Shown: one piece after another, positions 17,581 to 22,665 of the stretch
How the letters are laid out: each line of letters starts with the position of its first letter
Numbering within the stretch: position 1 is the first letter of the stretch
Notes under the pieces: generated by a model
Database searches by the model: none
Told to the model about the DNA's origin: nothing
What the model saw: the letters and a program-made list of their open reading frames with translations, nothing else
Made by a program: the position numbers and the translations under genes
Assembly (NCBI GenBank): GCA_003427395.1
Contig: BFEA01000370.1
Coordinates: 1,287,719-1,310,383, forward strand
Length of the DNA stretch: 22,665 nt
Reading direction: 5' to 3'
From: Chara braunii
Taxonomy: Eukaryota; Streptophyta; Charophyceae; Charales; Characeae

Positions 17581-19250
17581 AAACAGCAGCAGCACCTCTG
17601 CCGTGACGGAGAGCATCCATGGTATACTGCGGTAGTAGCCCGGCAAGGGTCCCACCCATGCACAATCCGCGGCTGTAGTCTCCCAGAAGATAGTCACTAT
17701 ACCGCCACCGCACCAGCTGCCCATGACACACGCAGCAGTGGTACACAGCGAAAGGCACCGTTCTGCCCAGCCGCAGTACACAGCGAAAGGCACCGTGCTG
17801 CCCAGCAGCAGTACACAGCGAAAGGCACCGTGCTGCCCAGCAGCAGTACACAACAAAAGGCACCGTGCTGCCCAGCAGCAATCCTCCCCACCGCAGTTGC
17901 TGTCGAAACTCAAAACCCCGAGCACCCTGCAACCGTACCAAGTCTTGAAAAATAACAGTCCCCCGTCAGGCCCTCAAAACGTAGTAGTGACCTCTTCTTG
18001 AGCAAACCCCGGTCGTAGCATCAGCCCCCTTGACAACAGCAACAGTCTTTCGTGCGCATCCAACAGACGCGGCCACTGTGCATAGTCAAGACAGCAGCGA
18101 CAGTTTCTCACAGCCCCTAGCACCCAGCAGAAGCCGCAGCAGTACACAATGACCAGCTGCAATCAACAGCAGCCCGCAGCAGCCAATATTCAATTGTTGT
18201 CTTTTTGACGACTCTCCGGATCGTAGCAAAAGGCCCCTCCTCAACGACTGCAGGTACTTTCGCGACGCTGCGGCTCCAAATGTCACGGCCCCCGGTAGTC
18301 AACAAGCTCAAGGTATCAAGCCTGTTAACCATGTTGGGGCCTGCACCCTCGCGGCTTACTGCCCGGCTAGTTCCGGCGGCCGAACGGACTGCTCATCAAC
18401 CAGCAAACGGGTTTGCCGTCCTAGATCTGCCCTCTAATCACCCTGTATGGCAAGTTGTGCGGCCCGTTGGCTGGTAGGCAGGCATATAGCCCTGCAGCCT
18501 CCATTCCTTGCTGTTCCGGGTGGTGTATGGAGCCACGCAAAGGTTTACAGGCGGCATCCCAGACCGGTAGACTCCCTCTCTCTCTGGCTCGCTTGCTGCA
18601 GCTGTCCTCGCTCTAACGGTTCTGCGTACTAGTCAACAGACACGCCCGTTCTCTCACTTTATCGACGGCAGACAACCAGATTTCTGTTACTTTGGCGGCA
18701 AACCGTCTCCCTTTCAAACCACCCTTCTGTGGAGTCTGATCAGTACTTCAGCTGCCCCTGCCCGCCCAGTAGTTCTTCGGCTTAACAGGTCATGTTCAGA
18801 CACGGCACGCCCTCACACTTTTACTCCGAACACAGTCCAGAAACATGGCAGTAGCCAGCCAGTATGCGTGTGTAGGAAGTATATGCTCTAACCTGGGTAT
18901 TGTGACACCTCACAATACTGAACCCAGGCACCACTGTTACCCCACTTATTGATACCCAGCTCTAGCTATGGTAGCCCAACAACGTCAGCAACCGCACTGC
19001 ATGAGCCCAGCAGTCGTAACCTCCGAAAAAAACATCAGCAGAGCAGTCCGGCCACACAGCCAAGCAGTCCTCAGCAACTGCACAGCGTCGAGTACACAGT
19101 TGGTGCCAGGCCTACCGCAGCCCCCTGAAGATCCGCCCTAGCAGCAGCAGTACATAGCGGTGGTCAGCAGCGACAATAGCAGTCCGCGCCCAGTCCCCAG
19201 CGGTAGTCTGTGCACAGTCCGCCGTGCCAGCAGCAACAACCAAAGCACAT
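17581..19250. other. CAG-rich insertion region of copy 2, no coding gene
   Basis: Extra sequence compared with copy 1. CAGCAGCAGTACACA-like strings recur beyond the minisatellite, at about 18138, 19088 and 19144. Minus-strand open frames of up to 154 codons exist because the tandem repeat has no stop in that frame; their translation is repetitive and cysteine-rich with no known domain. I treat them as chance frames. Confidence 0.5.
17741..17880. repeat. 35-bp minisatellite, four copies
   Basis: GTACACAGCGAAAGGCACCG begins at 17741, 17776 and 17811, and a variant at 17846, an exact 35-base period. The copies end in CTGCCCAGC.GCA and are nearly identical, so the expansion is recent. Confidence 0.9.
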
Positions 19251-19756
19251 GGAGATGTCGCTCATGCGGACCTTCATGACAGCCAGGTACGTGCTAACAC
19301 ATATCCCCTGGCCTTTGCCATTCTAACCCCTTCTTTTCGTCATTCTACCTTCCTCTCTGATCACCTTGCCGCTTACCCTTTCCTAATGTAGTTGGCCAGC
19401 TTCCTGACCGGGCACACACAGCCTCTGCAGCCGCAGCGGGGCAACAACTCCACGCATGAGGATGACTATGAGCGAGATGAGCAAAATCCGGCGGCACAAG
19501 GGAGATAACTAGCATGATAGTGCCAAGCAGGGGTCGCGGCGATGAGAAACAACGTTGAGAACGCTGCACTCCCTACGAACGAAAACGTGCTAGATTGAGA
19601 CTGAATCTTTCGTTAGAACATGGGAAGATACCTGCATCTTAGCCGCATCCTGCTAGAGCATGGGCATGTACACTGCCAAACTCCCGCATCGAGCCGGCCG
19701 CACACCACAACTCAGCTTCTCCACTCCTCCGGCATGGCTAACACTCCAAGGTAGGT

Positions 19757-19767
19757 GCTCTCTCCCT

Positions 19768-19802
<35 letters not shown>
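19757..19802. repeat. (CT)n microsatellite
   Basis: CTCTCC/CTCT run directly after the third donor-like site of copy 2. Confidence 0.9.
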
Positions 19803-19808
<6 letters not shown>

Positions 19809-20059
19809 ACATTTGCTTTCGCTGTTGGATGGGGATTTCAATTCTTCACAGCAGCAGTACAGCCAGCTTTACAGTCATCACAGAAATGATTCCAATTCTT
19901 GGTCTATTGCTCAAACATGTGACAAGTCATCTGATGCAGCACTGTAGACCGAATCGTTCCTTGATGTACAGTCGCGACACTTAGTCAGATGTCAAAAAAA
20001 GGTAATGGAAAGGAAACTAGTGATGCATAGTGCTGAAGCAAACATCAAATGGCACACAA

Positions 20060-20061
<2 letters not shown>
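19803..20061. other. No gene recognised
   Basis: Sequence between two CT microsatellites, without recognisable coding or RNA features. Confidence 0.4.

Positions 20062-20127
<66 letters not shown>
20062..20127. repeat. (CT)n microsatellite, about 66 bp
   Basis: A pure CT dinucleotide run. Open frames through it (RERE or SLSL) are artefacts. Confidence 0.95.
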
Positions 20128-20128
<1 letters not shown>

Positions 20129-20409
20129 GAGCTTTATCGATCAAACACCCGGTCTTACTCTCGGCCAGGTTCAACCCGCAGTGAACAAGGGAGTAGTGCG
20201 ATAACACGTAGCGCGTGACGACTGCCCGGGAACAAAAAAGTTGCGCTTACTTCTACGACCGAACGGTGGACCGAGGGTGACGAAGGAGCACTATCCTGGA
20301 CGGCCGCATGAGGATGACGGGCAACCCTTCTTCTGTGCCCATAAAAGAAAAAAAGAAACGTGCAAAACTAAAAAATAAAAAAAAGGAAAACAATAAGGAA
20401 GCATCCAAA

Positions 20410-20442
20410 ATGAATCTTCCGCAAAAAAACGGAAGGATTCAT
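20410..20442. repeat. Hairpin with A-rich loop
   Basis: ATGAATCTTCCG (20410-20421) pairs with CGGAAGGATTCAT (20430-20442): twelve pairs with one bulged G around a loop made almost entirely of A. A-rich sequence precedes it. Its function is unknown. Confidence 0.7.
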
Positions 20443-21340
20443 CTTTGCACCACTTTTCTTTGTGCGCAGCCCCTACACACCGTGACACCAAGTCTGCCAC
20501 CCACCTTCGAATCCGCCTTCACCAACGAACTCGCCCTACACCAAACCCCTGTGTAAACCTCCGCCCCACCCGTTTTCACCGTGAATCGAGCGAAATCTTC
20601 TCTTACCTGCCCCGCCATATCTACCCCTTTTTTATTTTTGTAACCCCGCGCAGTTCATTTTCTTACCAGCTTCTAATCCACCAACCTATAGCCAAAACTA
20701 ATGTTACCACTACGTTCGCCCGACCCAAGAACCCCAGAATCCCATCTTCACTGCTCGATTCCGCCAAGGATCGAGCGAGTTATGCTCTTTCCCTCCTACC
20801 ATACCCGTTTTCTCCATAGCTCCGCGCCATGCCTTTCTTCTCCACTAATCTCTCTTCCTACTAATCTAGAGCTAGAACCAACACTACCAGTGGATTCGCC
20901 TTCCCCAAGTACCCTTAGGCAGGTCCTTCGCCCTCCTAGAACCACAAAGCATCACGAGAGCCACCCCCTCCTTGCTGCGCCCGCTTCTTCACCATCACTG
21001 CACGCTGGCGCACTTTCCAGTCTAGATTCAGTCCATTTTCTTCACTCATTTTCTCACTGCTGCATCCTGCTTCCCGACTCACTCCTTCCTATAAGTGATA
21101 AGGTACAATGAACTTCTCACAGCGCCCCAGTGGCAAGCCGCCAAGATCACCGCAATCCAGACTCTCCATCGGACCATTCATGATCCTTCCACAGTTTCAC
21201 CTGTGGAAGCCTTGCTACGACTTCTCCCCCTCTTCCACTACCTCTACAACGCAGCGCACAGCGACGGGCTCGGCCGAGATGACGCTCAGCAGCAGGTAGT
21301 TCATCGCATGTCACAGCAGCCAAGGTGCCGGGCTGCTGTC
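20443..21340. other. C-rich, low-G stretch, no gene recognised
   Basis: Pyrimidine-rich sequence with overlapping short open frames (20445-20819, 20701-21111) whose Pro/Ser/His-rich translations reflect composition. A GATAAGGTACAATG string at about 21099 and CAGCAGGTAG at about 21290 resemble splice donors, but I have no second copy to support them. Confidence 0.4.
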
Positions 21341-21418
21341 TGACTTTATACATGCCGCCCTTGCACAGTGGCCATGCTAATCTCCTCCGTATCGTCCCAA
21401 CCGGATGTCCCGAAGGAC
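21341..21418 (-). pseudogene. U6 snRNA pseudogene
   Basis: On the minus strand from 21418 the sequence starts GTCCTTCGGGACATCCG, which matches the 5' stem-loop of green-plant U6. It continues with ACGATAC, GATTAGCATGGCC and TGCAAGG in the order and spacing of the U6 core, then diverges into the 3' part. The AGC of the catalytic triad is kept. The ACAGAGA box reads ACGGAGG, about six bases are missing before TTGG, and the 3' end and terminal T-run are absent. No TATA or upstream element is visible before the 5' end. It is therefore a decayed retro-copy or fragment, not a working gene. It is the best lineage clue in the window. Confidence 0.8.
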
Positions 21419-21568
21419 CACTTCCTGGGCGGAGACCCAGGGTCGTCGGGGCAACTGCCTCCTCCGGGTTCGGACACAGATCTGCCTTCCAGAAGTCCAG
21501 TGGTGTATCCACTGAACAAGGCTCTTCTGTACTCTCTGTTGCCCCCGGTACAGGCAGCGGCCGCATCA

Positions 21569-21650
21569 AAAATAAAAAATAAAAAAATAAGAAAATAATA
21601 ATAATAATAATAAGTAGTAATAAGAAATAGAAGTAAAGGATTAAAGATTA
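21569..21650 (+). repeat. A-rich tract with (AAT)n microsatellite
   Basis: An AAAAATAAAA-type tract turns into AATAATAATAAT and ends in AT-rich sequence. It follows a GC-rich stretch abruptly, which could be the tail of a plus-strand retroposed sequence, but I identified no body for it. Confidence 0.6.
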
Positions 21651-22665
21651 AAAAAAACGGCTGAGGGGGAGGACCATTGGCACTCGGTCCTCGGTCCTAC
21701 CTACCGGGCCCGCTGTCGGACTCCCCAACAAAACTAAAAGGGATAGTCCAGCACCCTCAACCCCCCAGTGCTTTTCATATTGTACCCCACCCCTCCTCCA
21801 CGGTTGGTTCCTAGCCTCAATCCCAAGATCCACCTACTGAAAGTCCAATTCTATAACCTATAGGGATAAGTCCCAACTTGGGTTAGGTGTGCGCGACCTC
21901 GTATGTGAATAGTAACCGTGGCCAGCCTGGGCCTGCGGCAGCAGCGTTAAGGCTGCTGCTTGACTTTCCCTCCAATCCCAAGGCCCCGTACGTGCGCACG
22001 TGCCGTCAGGGACCGGACCTTGCTCGTCATGTCACGCTTGTAGCCCCCATAGTGCCGCACGGAGGCCACTGCCTGCATCTGCGGCTCCTACGCACCGGCC
22101 CTTACTGTATGAAGGGGTAAAAATTTCCCTTTGGCTACCGCCACACATGCAGCACAAGTGAGCCGCTACCTAACAACCCTACTTCTGACGGCACATGCCG
22201 TATGAACGCAGGTGCACCCTGGTCCATTAAAACTTTTCCTAGCTTTAATCAAAGCCAAAATGTTGTCAGCGGACATGCCGACTCTATAGCATCAAGAGAC
22301 AAAATCATCACGCGCGCCTCAAAACTGCGTGCCCACCCACACTTTGCCCCCGTCAATCATTCAGTCAATGCGAACCAGACACAACCGCAACTTCGCACGG
22401 TATACTCAGATTCTGAACAAACCTTATCTTCTGTCACTTGCAAAAACCAGGGCGCCCTTGTAAGGGTATTCGCTCCGACATCGGGACCACCCTATACCCC
22501 CCCCCCGGCCCCGCGGTACCCACCCCCGAAACCGCCACCTGCAAAGCCCCGACTCCCCTACCCCCGCCCAACGGAGGGCCACCCACTCATGCCACCTCCC
22601 CTCCCCCCTGGGGACGGTTTTTTTTTTTTTTTTCCCCGCCCACAATTACAACCCCCCAAACCACG
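21651..22665. other. No gene recognised; short palindromes and C-rich end
   Basis: Contains AGCAGC/GCTGCT (about 21940-21958), CGTGCGCACG (about 21989), CGGCACATGCCG (about 22190), and a ten-base pair GTGCCGTCAG/CTGACGGCAC about 185 bases apart. From about 22490 to the end the plus strand is strongly C-rich, with a T-run at about 22618-22633. I find no protein or RNA gene. Confidence 0.45.

Larger units (their letters stand above)
13550..19760 (+). repeat. Composite noncoding repeat, copy 2
   Basis: Direct copy of the unit starting at about 7450, offset by about 6.05-6.1 kb in the left half. The offset falls to about 5.37 kb at the GC-rich block, because copy 1 carries a hAT insertion and longer GGCAGC repeats while copy 2 has a longer hairpin array. 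It then rises to about 6.7-6.8 kb at the 3' donor-like sites, because copy 2 has extra CAG-rich sequence. The copies differ by many substitutions, so the duplication is old. I saw no start of a third copy before the window ends. Confidence 0.75.

Noticed and set aside
17461-17941. Two overlapping minus-strand frames of 145 and 154 codons
   Set aside because: They exist because the 35-bp minisatellite lacks stops; repetitive translation, two frames equally open, and not present in copy 1.

Overview
This is a gene-poor, repeat-dense stretch of a eukaryotic nuclear genome. I found no intact protein-coding gene, tRNA or rRNA. A plant-type lineage (land plant or alga) is the best guess. The evidence is a U6 snRNA relic on the minus strand near 21.4 kb whose 5' hairpin and following ACATCCG match green-plant U6 as I remember it, and a tandem array carrying type III hammerhead ribozymes, the type known from plant retrozymes. 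DIRS-type retroelement and tyrosine-recombinase relics fit an alga or early-diverging plant better than a flowering plant, but this is only suggestive.

Left part (1-7.4 kb). A microsatellite foldback (1-226) and a small GC-rich island are followed by a broken DIRS-like reverse transcriptase and RNase H (about 490-1538, plus strand). Next come a TA microsatellite and 2.5 copies of a 425-bp tandem unit, each with a complete hammerhead ribozyme on the minus strand. Then there is a foldback element (about 3707-4105), AT-rich sequence with small internal duplications, and a broken tyrosine recombinase on the minus strand (about 6207-5565).

Central and right part (about 7.45-19.8 kb). Two diverged direct copies of one large composite noncoding repeat occupy this region: about 7450-12960 and about 13550-19760. 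The order of parts is the same in both: a GC-rich conserved 5' block, a cluster of palindromes, a conserved palindromic block ending in GTTATC/GATAAC, short tandem repeats around a GGCAGC core, a splice-donor-like site, a large array of hairpins, an acceptor-like site with a conserved GC-rich block, and further donor-like sites. Copy 1 is interrupted by a 723-bp hAT-type nonautonomous transposon with an 8-bp target duplication. Copy 2 carries extra CAG-rich sequence and a 35-bp minisatellite.

The most unusual signal is the hairpin arrays. In copy 2 about 18 modules, mostly about 60 bp apart, share the loop ACTTA inside stems of differing sequence that stay complementary. In copy 1 seven modules share a longer apical core (CCCAAACTTATGGAACAA), and at least three are closed by unrelated perfect 7-9 bp stems. 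Stems differ between modules and between duplicated modules while pairing is kept, so the structure rather than the sequence appears to be maintained. Donor- and acceptor-like sites bracket both arrays, so they may lie in an intron of a long noncoding transcript.

Right end (19.8-22.7 kb). CT microsatellites, a short perfect-looking hairpin, the U6 pseudogene, an A-rich/AAT tract and C-rich sequence, with no recognisable gene.
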